Assembly: GCA_030372965.1 (NCBI GenBank) | Contig: JAUCQC010000081.1 | Location: 1 to 44,200 of the forward strand | Source: a bacterium | Lineage (GTDB): Bacteria; Zhuqueibacterota; QNDG01; DTFT01 | DNA: 44,200 nt | Reading direction: 5' to 3' | Shown: positions 1 to 8,658 of the stretch, in pieces | How positions within the stretch are numbered: the first letter of the stretch is position 1 | How the letters are laid out: each line of letters begins with the position of its first letter | Translations under genes and position numbers: made by a program | The notes under the pieces: generated by a model | What the model saw: only the letters and a program-made list of their open reading frames with translations | Told to the model about the DNA's origin: nothing | Database searches by the model: none

Positions 1-127
1 GAAGTTTTCTATAATCGTTCACGCATGCATTCAACAGCAAGAGATATGTCGCCTGTTGAATTCGAAACAGCTGTTTCCCCCTGAGGGGCATACTTTTCGT
101 TGTGTCTACATTTTCGGGGTAAGCTCA

Positions 128-187
128 AAGTGCCCGGCACGCCTAACCCAACTCCCGCGGGTTTGTACCAACCTGCGGGAGGTTCCT
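128..187. repeat. dispersed palindromic repeat, copy A
   Basis: 60-nt unit aagtgcccggcacgcctaacccaactcccgcgggtttgtaccaacctgcgggaggttcct; by hand alignment about 46/60 identical, ungapped, to 1681-1740. Contains the hairpin CTCCCGCGGGTT-TGTACC-AACCTGCGGGAG. Confidence 0.7.
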
Positions 188-209
188 TGAAAACAGCTCA
201 CAAAAAGGC

Positions 210-255
210 GTCATCGCGAGGAGTCCTGCACAGCAGGACGACCGAAGCGATCTCG
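210..255. repeat. dispersed palindromic repeat GTCATYGCGAG-[hairpin]-CGAAGCRATCTCG, copy 1
   Basis: GTCATCGCGAGGAGTCCTGCACAGCAGGACGACCGAAGCGATCTCG; shares outer arms with 25353-25391. The centre is a different but self-complementary hairpin (GTCCTGC/GCAGGAC). Confidence 0.75.
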
Positions 256-346
256 GCTCTGGGCGGTTTTATTAATGGCTCCCGGCTTCCGCTCCACGGG
301 TACGTGGTGAAGGTCTTCAACGCCTCCAACCAAAAAACCAAACGGT

Positions 347-1657
347 TTAATCCCTGACCAGACGCACTGAAAAACCGGCCTCCTTGAAGTAATCTTTCCG
401 GCTTGTCTCCAGATGAAGGTAGTTCAGGTTCACGCGCCAGGCATTGCCGGCATCCCGCTCGGAAGAGGACCAGAAAAAGGCGTCGGTCCCCATATTCAAC
501 GACCCGCCGAAAAATCGGCCACCGGCCGGGAGCGCGGTGAAACCGCTTTCATTCTTCACCGTCTCGGATGAAAAGCTCCAATGCGTCGTCCCCTCTTCCT
601 TCATCTTTCCGCCCGCAACCGAAGACCCGCCGAGAGTATTGATCAGCGCCTGCCATTCCGCGTCCGTCGGCACGTGCCATCCTTCAGGGGCGAGATTTCG
701 GCTGTCCATGACCGCAAACCAGTTGTACAGGCGCCCGTATGTGGAAACGTTGTCTGAATTGTTTTCATAATCGCAATACGCGCCCGTGGTCAGCGATGAC
801 CATGCTGAATTATCGGTTACATTGGGGATCGGTTCCCCGTTCCGATAATGGACTGTTCGCAGGTTCTCCGCCGTCCACCACTGATTGCCTATCCTGACCG
901 TGCGGTACACGTTGCCGTCAATATCCGTGACCGTCCGGCGCACGGTGACGTCCAGAACCGTCGGGCCGGAGATCGTGATGCCCGCCTGCTCGAGAGTTTC
1001 AATGTTCATGCCGCTGAAACAGACGCGATATCGGTCCGACATCGCGCGGGCCGGCATGCGGATGGACGCGCTCCGCTTCGAGAGTCCGGTTCCGGACGGA
1101 CTCATGCCTCCGTCAATGAGCAGCATTTTACGGCTGACGCTCTTTCCTTCCGCCGTCAGAGAGTAGATGTAGACCCCCGCGGGAACGCATCGGCCGGACG
1201 CGTCCGTCGCGTTCCAGACGACCTGACCCTCGGTTTCGCTCCGGAACCCGCTGAGCAGGGTTTTCACTCTCCGTCCCAGCAGGTCATGGACGTCAATGCG
1301 GATGTCGGCCGGCCGGGACAGCTGATAGGCAATGACTGTCGAGGGATTGAAGGGATTGGGAAAATTCTGTGACAATCCGAACGCCCCGGGCGCTCCGGAA
1401 CCGTTCTCCCCAATGCCGGTCCCTGGAATCGCGATTGAATATCGTCCCAGGTTGTCCGTCACGCCGCTGAATCTCCGGCCGGGATCGGCCTCGTCCGTCA
1501 CCTCGACCAGGACTCCGGCCGCGGGTTCCGCCCCGCTTCCGAGATACTCGGCCCCGTTGTCCGTCACGATCCCCTCGATCCTGACCTGTGAGAATAAAAC
1601 GGATCCTGTGATAGAGAGGCACAAAGCTGTTGACCCGATCATCCTTGAAAAACGCAT
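347..1657 (-). CDS. secreted FISUMP (Fibrobacter succinogenes major paralogous domain) protein with internal FlgD/T9SS-type Ig-like segment
   Basis: ORF 347..1792 trimmed to ATG at 1657 (MRFSRMIGSTALCLSITGSVLFSQ signal peptide), preceded by CAGGAGACGGAGGA. Has QNFPNPFNPSTVIAYQL...GRRVKTLLSG and a C-terminal FISUMP-like region (DIDGNVYRTVRIGNQWWTAENLRTVHYRNGEPIPNV...YGRLYNWFAV...LAPEGWHVPTDAEWQALINTLGG). Confidence 0.85.
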   Translation of the reverse strand: MRFSRMIGSTALCLSITGSVLFSQVRIEGIVTDNGAEYLGSGAEPAAGVLVEVTDEADPGRRFSGVTDNLGRYSIAIPGTGIGENGSGAPGAFGLSQNFPNPFNPSTVIAYQLSRPADIRIDVHDLLGRRVKTLLSGFRSETEGQVVWNATDASGRCVPAGVYIYSLTAEGKSVSRKMLLIDGGMSPSGTGLSKRSASIRMPARAMSDRYRVCFSGMNIETLEQAGITISGPTVLDVTVRRTVTDIDGNVYRTVRIGNQWWTAENLRTVHYRNGEPIPNVTDNSAWSSLTTGAYCDYENNSDNVSTYGRLYNWFAVMDSRNLAPEGWHVPTDAEWQALINTLGGSSVAGGKMKEEGTTHWSFSSETVKNESGFTALPAGGRFFGGSLNMGTDAFFWSSSERDAGNAWRVNLNYLHLETSRKDYFKEAGFSVRLVRD

Positions 1658-1680
1658 TCCTCCGTCTCCTGTTAAAAAAA

Positions 1681-1740
1681 ATGCACTCGGCACACCCAAC
1701 CTGCCTCCAGCAGGTTTGAACCAGCCTGCGGGAGGTTTCT
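1681..1740. repeat. dispersed palindromic repeat, copy B
   Basis: atgcactcggcacacccaacctgcctccagcaggtttgaaccagcctgcgggaggtttct; ungapped match to 128-187. Confidence 0.7.
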
Positions 1741-1751
1741 TCATTCCCAAT

Positions 1752-1784
1752 ACGTGCCGTGCACTTCCGAAGTGCCCGGCACGT
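1752..1784. repeat. inverted repeat ACGTGCCGTGCACTT-CCG-AAGTGCCCGGCACGT
   Basis: 15-bp arms with one mismatch and a 3-nt loop. The AAGTGCCCGGCAC core recurs at 128-140 and, as a GCCGGGC variant, at 16408-16440. May also act as a terminator for the gene ending at 1789. Confidence 0.6.
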
Positions 1785-1788
1785 TCAA

Positions 1789-2934
1789 TCAACCCGTGAA
1801 CCGCACCCGAATCCCCACCACCTCCGTTCGTCCGGCCGTGCGGACCGGCGGACCCCAGGTGCCCACGCCGCAGGACACCACGACATGCGTGTTCCCTTTT
1901 CTGAGATATCCGTAGCTCAGCTCATAGACCCGGTCCGTGATATAATTGAACGGGAACAGCTGGCCGTAATGCGTGTGGCCGGAAAACTGGAGGTCGATCC
2001 CGTTCTTCTCCGCCTCCTCCAGGTGGAAGGGCTGATGGTCGAGAAGGATGCGGACATCCTCCGGCTTCAGGGTTTGGACGAGGTCCGCAACGGTCATTCG
2101 GATTCCCGCCTGCCTGTCTTTCCGGCCGATGATGCGGATGCAGTCCGCGACAGTCGCGATGCTGTCCTCCAGAACGACCACGCCCGCGGAACGGATGTAT
2201 TCAACCGCCTTGCGCGGGTTGTGGAAATGCTCGTGATTGCCGAGAACCGCGAACTTTCCGCGCCTCGCGGGCAAGGCGCGGATGGCTGCCGCCACATTCT
2301 GCTCAGCCGCCTCGGTCAGGTCCTCATCGAAAATGTCCCCGCAGAACAGGATGATGTCCGGGTCGATTTCGCGTATGCGGGACGCGACTTTTTCCATGTG
2401 CCTGCGTCCCAGCACAGTGCCGAAATGGGTATCGGACAGGGCGGCAATCCGGAGCTCCCGCACGCCTGCCACCGCTTTCGGGACCTCCAGATCCAGCTTT
2501 CGGACGCGGATGAAAGCCGCGTTCCACATTCCCGCCAGAGTGGACGTCAGGACGACGGCCGTGACGACGATGCCTGAAACCACGGGCCATTTCACGGAGG
2601 ACGCGGCCGATCGGACCGAGGCCGCCGGTATCAGCTTGAGGATGAGTTGGATCAGATCCGACACCAGGAAAAGGAGAAACAGCGAGGCCATGACCGCCAG
2701 GTACACGGAACCGGTCACTATCAATATTTTGGAGAACCCGTTGTGGGAAAAACCCTCCAGAATCCGTCCCAGCGGATAGGCGAGCGCCCAGACCAGCCAG
2801 GCCGTGATCAGAACGGGTTTCAGTCCGCCGAGTCCGGACATCGCCTGCCGCAACCGAAGGAAGATGAAGAGATTGATAGCGGAATACAGGACCAGGACGA
2901 GGGAGAGGAAGATGATGATCTGGCCGGGTTTCAT
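1789..2934 (-). CDS. membrane-anchored metallophosphoesterase (YaeI/YkuE-like)
   Basis: N-terminal TM helices, then LSDTHFGT...GDIFDED...VLGNHEH...FSGHTHYGQ metallophosphoesterase motifs. Confidence 0.85.
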   Translation of the reverse strand: MKPGQIIIFLSLVLVLYSAINLFIFLRLRQAMSGLGGLKPVLITAWLVWALAYPLGRILEGFSHNGFSKILIVTGSVYLAVMASLFLLFLVSDLIQLILKLIPAASVRSAASSVKWPVVSGIVVTAVVLTSTLAGMWNAAFIRVRKLDLEVPKAVAGVRELRIAALSDTHFGTVLGRRHMEKVASRIREIDPDIILFCGDIFDEDLTEAAEQNVAAAIRALPARRGKFAVLGNHEHFHNPRKAVEYIRSAGVVVLEDSIATVADCIRIIGRKDRQAGIRMTVADLVQTLKPEDVRILLDHQPFHLEEAEKNGIDLQFSGHTHYGQLFPFNYITDRVYELSYGYLRKGNTHVVVSCGVGTWGPPVRTAGRTEVVGIRVRFTG

Positions 2935-3042
2935 GTCGCTCCCTATTCCATAAAAATATGAAAGGCTAAAGCCTGAAATCCTGTGCGGGCAGAGCCGAGA
3001 GCATGGAATTCACCCTTCAGGGTTTCATCGGGGAAAAATGCC

Positions 3043-4494
3043 CTACCTCCTCACCCACTTCGACCCGTCCTTGCCGTCCTCGATGGCGATGCCGATCTTC
3101 GCCAGGCCGTCGCGGATCGCGTCGGACAGGGGCCACAGCTTCTCCCCCCTCACCTTGTTCCTCAGCTCGACAATCAGGTCGAGCGCCGCTTTCTCCGACC
3201 CGGCTCCGGACGAGTCGCCGTCCCCTCCGAAAGTAAAACCGAGGATGTCCTCACCGAGCAGGCGGAACAGCCGGCCTGCCTGCAATAGATCATCCGGGCT
3301 GGAAGCCGCGGACGCGGCCAGCCTGTCGTTCGCCTCCTTCGCCAGGTCGAACAGTACGGAGATGCCGCCTGCCGTGCCGAAGTCATTGTCCATGGACTCG
3401 AAGAATTTGGTCCGCAGGCCGGCCCAGGGTTCACCCTTGACTTCAGGGACGGAATCGCCTTCCCACGCGGCCGGCACGGCCTGCCGCAGAGCCTGGACGG
3501 TCCGGTTCATTCTGCCGAATCCCTTTTTCGCCGCGTCCAAGGCGTCCGGGCTGAAGTCCTGCGGCGACCGGTAATGGCCCTGTAAAATGAAGAAACGGAT
3601 CGTCATGGGGTCGTACTTGGCGAACAGCGCGTCCAAAGTGGTGAAATTCCCGAGCGACTTGCTCATCTTCTGGCCGTTCACCGTCACCATGTTGTTGTGC
3701 AGCCACACTTTGGCGAACGGCTTTCCGGTCGAGGCCTCGCTCTGCGCGATTTCGCACTCGTGGTGGGGGAACTGGTTGTCCAGCCCGCCTCCATGAATGT
3801 CGAAGTGTTCGCCGAGGTATTTCATGGACATGGCCGAGCATTCCAGGTGCCATCCGGGGAAGCCTTTGCCCCAGGGCGAGTTCCACTGCATGAGATGCGA
3901 GGGGTCCGCTTTCTTCCAGAGCGCAAAATCAAAGGGGTGGCGCTTGCCTTCCGCCACCTCGACCCGGACGCCTTCCTTCAGGTCCTCCAGCTTCTTGCCA
4001 GACAGCTTTCCGTATCCGGTGAATTTCTCGACGTCGAAATAGACGTTCCCTTCGGCCTCGTACGCCACCCCTTTCTCCAGCAGGGACTGGACCAGTTCCT
4101 GCATCTCCGGAATGTGGCCCGTGGCCCTGCACGAGATGTCGGGCCTGAGACAGTTCAGCCGGTCCATGTCGCGGAAGAAATGCCGCTCGTATTTCTGCGC
4201 CACTTCAACGGGTTCCAGCCGTTCGAGCCGGGCCCTTTTCAGGATGCGGTCCTCGCCGTCCTGTCCGTCCCCCAGCAGGTGGCCGACGTCCGTGATGTTC
4301 TGCACGTAACGGACCTTGTACCCGGACGCCCGCAGATACCGGACCACCACGTCGAAGGAGACGTAGCTCTTGCCGTGTCCCAGGTGGGGTTCGTCGTACA
4401 CGGTCGGGCCGCACACGTACATGCCCACGAAGGGCGGGTGGATCGGCTGAAAAGGCTCCTGCCTGCGGGTCAGGGTGTTGTACACGCTCAGCAT
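3043..4494 (-). CDS. cysS: cysteine--tRNA ligase
   Basis: 483 aa; [77 protein letters not shown] (KMSKS). Confidence 0.97.
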   Translation of the reverse strand: MLSVYNTLTRRQEPFQPIHPPFVGMYVCGPTVYDEPHLGHGKSYVSFDVVVRYLRASGYKVRYVQNITDVGHLLGDGQDGEDRILKRARLERLEPVEVAQKYERHFFRDMDRLNCLRPDISCRATGHIPEMQELVQSLLEKGVAYEAEGNVYFDVEKFTGYGKLSGKKLEDLKEGVRVEVAEGKRHPFDFALWKKADPSHLMQWNSPWGKGFPGWHLECSAMSMKYLGEHFDIHGGGLDNQFPHHECEIAQSEASTGKPFAKVWLHNNMVTVNGQKMSKSLGNFTTLDALFAKYDPMTIRFFILQGHYRSPQDFSPDALDAAKKGFGRMNRTVQALRQAVPAAWEGDSVPEVKGEPWAGLRTKFFESMDNDFGTAGGISVLFDLAKEANDRLAASAASSPDDLLQAGRLFRLLGEDILGFTFGGDGDSSGAGSEKAALDLIVELRNKVRGEKLWPLSDAIRDGLAKIGIAIEDGKDGSKWVRR

Positions 4495-4526
4495 GCGTCC
4501 GCGTCCTTTCGGCGGTCCGGAATCCG

Positions 4527-4555
4527 CTTGATTTTCCGGCCCGGTTTGGGTATGT
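4527..4555 (+). promoter_or_regulatory. candidate sigma70-like promoter, TTGATT-N17-TATGTT
   Basis: -35 at 4527-4532 and -10 at 4550-4555, only about 10 nt before the ATG at 4566. Confidence 0.4.
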
Positions 4556-4565
4556 TGCCCCCATC

Positions 4566-6863
4566 ATGCGTGATCGGATATCGACCGGCCGCCGGATGGG
4601 CGCGGCGGCCGTTCTGGGTTTCGCCGCGCTGGCGGCCCAGATGCTGTTCTTCCGCGAAAGCGTGGCCGTGTTTCACGGAAACGAACTCACGCTCGGCGGC
4701 CTGTTCGCGGTGTGGCTGTTCTGGACCGCTGCCGGCGCTGTTCTTCCGCGTCAAATCCTGGCGCGCCGGACGGACGCCGCCGCACCGAATCTCCTCCGGC
4801 CGCTTTTCATCGTTCTCGCGGCCCTGATCCCCCTCACCGACCTGGCCATACGCGTTCTTCCGCTTCTGCCCGGCCGGACGCCCGGGGAGACCCCGGGTCT
4901 GTTGCCTGTTCTGCTCGCGGGAATCCCGGCTTTCGCGCCTTTCGGTCTTTTATCGGGGTTCGTCTACGCCAGGCTCTGCGAAAAGGGACAGCAAACCGGG
5001 GGAAACCCACCTGTCCCGGCCCCGGCCCTGTACGCGTTCGAGTCCGCCGGCGCCGCCATGGCCGGCGCGGCCTGCTCGCTGATCCTGTTCCGGATCCTTC
5101 CCCTGTTCACGTCCGCCCTGGTTCTGGCGGCGCTGACGGCCGGATTCTCCTCGTTCTTCCTCGATGCCGGCGGAATCCGTCAGGCCTCTTTCCGCCGGTC
5201 CGCGTGGATACCGGCGCTCACGATTGCCGCCGCCCTCCTTCTGGTTTTTCCCGCGAACCGCGTTCAGCGTTCTCTGGACCGGTCCCTGTGGAAGGTCGGA
5301 ACGCTCCTGGAATCGAGATCCACGGCCTACGGCATCGTGTCGACGGCTCGAATCGAATCGCAGATCACGTTCTACGAAAACGGGGTCCCCCTGTTCTCGG
5401 TGCCGGACGAGTGGACGGCCGAGGAGTCCGCGCATCCCGCTTTGCTCCAGCACCCGGCCCCGCGTTCCGTGCTCGTCATTGGAGGCGGACCCGGCGGGTC
5501 CATACAGGAATGTCTCAAGCATCCGTCGGTCCGGCACGTGCACGCGATTGAGCTGGACCCGGCCGTGCTCGAAGCGGCGCGTTCTTTTCTGCCGGACAAG
5601 GCCCGTTCTGTTTTCACTGACCCGGCGGTGACCTTTCGCGTGGACGACGGCCGCCGTTTTCTGCGACGGACGGATCTGCGCTTCGACGCCATTCTCGTGA
5701 ACCTGCCCGAGCCCGCCACGGTCCAGCTGAACCGATTCTATTCGGTTGAATTCTTCCGCCTGGCCGCGGGCCGGCTGAACCCGGGCGGCGTGTTTTCTTT
5801 TTCCCTCCCCTCCTCGGAGAACCGGATCGGCGACGAGCTGTCGGACATGCTCAGCGCCGCGAAATCGGGCCTGTCCGCGGCTTTCCCGGAAGTCGTGACG
5901 CTTCCGGGCGACCGGTGCCGGTTCATCGCGTCTTTGGACACCGGTTATCCGGCAGGGGATCCATCCGTTCTGGGAGCCCGCATCCGCGAACGCGGGCTCG
6001 ACTCAGGTCTGCGCTACATCAGGCCCTATTTCATGGACGCCCAGTGGTCCGAGAGCAGGCGCGCGTTCCTGGAGAGCCGGATCCATGAAACCCCGCCTGA
6101 AAAATGGAACAGGGATTTCCGCCCGCTGGCCTTCTGGCGGAGTCTCATGCTCTGGACCGGCCGGTACGCCCCGGCTTTGACGGGCGGCCTCAAAGGTCTG
6201 TCCGGCATTCCGGGCGGATCCGCGCTGGCCGCAAGCCTGATCTTCGCGGCCGCGGTCGTCCTTCTGTTCGGAGTCAAAAAATGGAGAGGACCCGCCCTTT
6301 ATCTCGCCGTGTGGACGTCCGGCTGCTCCGGACTCTCGCTGGAACTGACCGCCCTGTTCGCCTATCAGACCCTGTTCGGCGTTCTGGCCCGCGACATGGC
6401 CCTGATCGTGGCCGGATTCATGGCCGGCCTAGGAGTGGGCTCGGGGTCGGCTTTTAAAAATGCGATCGGAGACACTCCGAAGGTAAAAAAACCGGGGCTC
6501 CACTCAGCCCTGCTCCTGGCAGCCGCAATCTCCGGCGCATCCGCATTCGCGGTACCGGCCATGGCTGCTGTTTCGAATCCGGGAATCGGCCTGCCGGCCT
6601 TCGCGCTTGTGAACGCGGCCGCGGGTTTCGCGTGCGGCCGGGTCTTCGGCCTGGCCAGCCGGCCCGAAAACCTCCCTCTCCTCAGCCTGAGAAATCCGGC
6701 CGCAGCGCTTTACGCGGTCGATCTTTCGGGATCCATCGCCGGCGCCCTGGCCTGCGCTTCTCTGGCCATCCCTCTGCTCGGTGTAACAGGGACCTTCGCC
6801 GCCATCGCCGGCCTGAACTGCTTCTCCGCGGCCGCGGTGGGGGCCGCGAACCGGCCGCTCTGA
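4566..6863 (+). CDS. fused polytopic-membrane / spermidine-synthase-like methyltransferase-fold protein
   Basis: 765 aa. N- and C-terminal TM blocks flank a soluble domain with SVLVIGGGPGGSIQECLKHPSVRHVHAIELDPAVLEAARSF...DDGRRFLR (spermine/spermidine synthase fold). Confidence 0.85.
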   Translation: MRDRISTGRRMGAAAVLGFAALAAQMLFFRESVAVFHGNELTLGGLFAVWLFWTAAGAVLPRQILARRTDAAAPNLLRPLFIVLAALIPLTDLAIRVLPLLPGRTPGETPGLLPVLLAGIPAFAPFGLLSGFVYARLCEKGQQTGGNPPVPAPALYAFESAGAAMAGAACSLILFRILPLFTSALVLAALTAGFSSFFLDAGGIRQASFRRSAWIPALTIAAALLLVFPANRVQRSLDRSLWKVGTLLESRSTAYGIVSTARIESQITFYENGVPLFSVPDEWTAEESAHPALLQHPAPRSVLVIGGGPGGSIQECLKHPSVRHVHAIELDPAVLEAARSFLPDKARSVFTDPAVTFRVDDGRRFLRRTDLRFDAILVNLPEPATVQLNRFYSVEFFRLAAGRLNPGGVFSFSLPSSENRIGDELSDMLSAAKSGLSAAFPEVVTLPGDRCRFIASLDTGYPAGDPSVLGARIRERGLDSGLRYIRPYFMDAQWSESRRAFLESRIHETPPEKWNRDFRPLAFWRSLMLWTGRYAPALTGGLKGLSGIPGGSALAASLIFAAAVVLLFGVKKWRGPALYLAVWTSGCSGLSLELTALFAYQTLFGVLARDMALIVAGFMAGLGVGSGSAFKNAIGDTPKVKKPGLHSALLLAAAISGASAFAVPAMAAVSNPGIGLPAFALVNAAAGFACGRVFGLASRPENLPLLSLRNPAAALYAVDLSGSIAGALACASLAIPLLGVTGTFAAIAGLNCFSAAAVGAANRPL

Positions 6864-6884
6864 ACCCCGGCGGATCGGGCGGCC

Positions 6885-8570
6885 CTATTCTTCCGGCTTC
6901 CTCTCCTTCGTCGGACGCTTGTTCAGCTCCTCGTCCCGCAGCACCCGCTTCAGAATCTTGCCGGCCGCGCTTTTGGGCAGGCTGTCCCTCAGCTCGATTT
7001 CCTTCGGCACCTTGAACTTCGCCAGCTTGTCCCTGCAGAACTGGAGCAGTTCCCCCCGGGTCAGGGTCTGGCCGGGTTTTGCCACGATGAAGGCCTTGAC
7101 GACCTCGTCGCGGACCGCGCTGGGGATTCCCACGACCGCCGCTTCGGACACCTTCGGGTGCTGGTACAGCACCTCCTCGACCTCTCGCGGGTAGATGTTC
7201 ATGCCCGCGCTGATGATGAGGTCTTTCTTGCGGTCCACAATGCGGAAGAAACCCTCCTCGTCCATCACCGCGATGTCGCCGGTGTAGAGCCATCCGTCCT
7301 GAAGGACCGCGGCGGTTTCATCCGCCATGTTCCAGTACCCCTTCATCACCTGCGGTCCCTTGACCGCGAGTTCCCCCTGCTGCCCCGGCGCGAGCGGCTT
7401 CCGCGTTTCAGGATCCACGATCATGGAATCGGTGTCCGACACCGGGAGCCCGATGGTTCCGATTTTCCGTTTGCCGGCGATGGGATTGACGTGGGTGACG
7501 GGCGAGGCCTCCGAAAGGCCGAAGCCCTCCACCAGGGACGCGCCGGTGAGGGTCTCAAACGCCTTCTGCACCTCCATGGGAAGACCCGATCCCCCGCTGA
7601 CGCACAGCCGGATGGAGCCCACGGTTTTCGGCGTGGCCTTGGGATGGTTGTTCACGGCGTTGTACATGGACGGCACGCCGCAGAACACCGTGGGCCTGTG
7701 TTTGCCGATGCGTTTCACCACGTCGTTCAGGTCGAACCGCGGAAGGAGCAGCATGGTGGACGACAGCACGACGGACAGGTGCAGGCCCGTGGTCATGCCG
7801 TAGCTGTGGAAGAACGGCAGCACGCAGAGGAGCGTTTCCCGGGTGTCTTCAAGCTGCCACAGCCAGTGCCTCGTCTGATACGCGTTCACGAGAATGTTCC
7901 GGTGGGTCAGGACGGCCCCCTTCGACACGCCCGTGGTTCCCCCCGTGTAGAGCAGGATGGCGGTGTCCTCCGGCGTCACGCTGACGGGCGGAGCGGCCGG
8001 CGCGTTTTTCCCGAGCATCGCCCTGAAGGAAACCTGGCCCTTCGATCCGTCAAGGCGCAGGCCGGACTTGTCCTTCAGGCCGAACAGCAGCCCCAGGACG
8101 GGCGGGAGGAATTCCCGGATGCCGGCGACGATCACGCGCTTCACGGGCGTCTGGCCCCGGACGGCCTCGAGCTTCGGGAGCAGTTTGTCGAAGACCACCG
8201 CGGTTTCCGCGCCGGAATCAGTGAGCTGATGCGCGAGTTCGCGCTCCACGTACAGCGGGTTGGTCGGCACGAGAATCGCGCCGAGCCTGAGCACCGCGAA
8301 ATGGGCGATCGGGTAGGCGGGGATGTTGGGCAGGATGATCGCGACCCGGTCGCCTTTGCGGACGCCCAGTTCCGCCAGACCGTCCGCGAAACGGTCCACC
8401 CTGCGCAGAAGTTCGGCATACCGGATTTTCGCGCCGAAGAACAGGGTGGCGACGCCGTTCGGATTCCGCTCCGCGGCCTGGGCCAGCATCCCGTACGCGC
8501 TGATCTTCGGGTAGTCGATGGAGCGCGGCACCTCGGGGTCCATCTGACCGTACCAGGGTTTCATCTCCAT
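6885..8570 (-). CDS. long-chain fatty acid--CoA ligase (AMP-binding enzyme)
   Basis: 561 aa; ILLYTGGTTGVSKGAVLTHRN, VEGFGLSEASPVTHVN, YTGDIAVMDEEGFFRIVDRKKDLIISAGMNIYPREVE, SAAGKILKRVLR. Confidence 0.93.
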   Translation of the reverse strand: MEMKPWYGQMDPEVPRSIDYPKISAYGMLAQAAERNPNGVATLFFGAKIRYAELLRRVDRFADGLAELGVRKGDRVAIILPNIPAYPIAHFAVLRLGAILVPTNPLYVERELAHQLTDSGAETAVVFDKLLPKLEAVRGQTPVKRVIVAGIREFLPPVLGLLFGLKDKSGLRLDGSKGQVSFRAMLGKNAPAAPPVSVTPEDTAILLYTGGTTGVSKGAVLTHRNILVNAYQTRHWLWQLEDTRETLLCVLPFFHSYGMTTGLHLSVVLSSTMLLLPRFDLNDVVKRIGKHRPTVFCGVPSMYNAVNNHPKATPKTVGSIRLCVSGGSGLPMEVQKAFETLTGASLVEGFGLSEASPVTHVNPIAGKRKIGTIGLPVSDTDSMIVDPETRKPLAPGQQGELAVKGPQVMKGYWNMADETAAVLQDGWLYTGDIAVMDEEGFFRIVDRKKDLIISAGMNIYPREVEEVLYQHPKVSEAAVVGIPSAVRDEVVKAFIVAKPGQTLTRGELLQFCRDKLAKFKVPKEIELRDSLPKSAAGKILKRVLRDEELNKRPTKERKPEE

Positions 8571-8658
8571 GCGTCTCCTCCGTGGGGAATTGGGGGGAAA
8601 GGTCCCGGAACACGGCCGCGGGCATCCCTCGCGTCGACCGGACCGCGGCGCGGCAATG

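Noticed and set aside
128-255. CRISPR-like repeats
   Set aside because: No regularly spaced direct repeats or cas genes. The repeats are dispersed palindromes with different centres.
1658-1792. N-terminal extension of the FISUMP ORF (MIERAGHFGSARHVLGMKKPPAGWFKPAGG...)
   Set aside because: It is a translation of the intergenic repeats at 1681-1784. A strong SD and signal peptide support the start at 1657.
2963-2974. AGGCT-AA-AGCCT dyad between the metallophosphoesterase gene and cysS
   Set aside because: Only 5-bp arms and a single copy in the window; insufficient to call a repeat or regulator.
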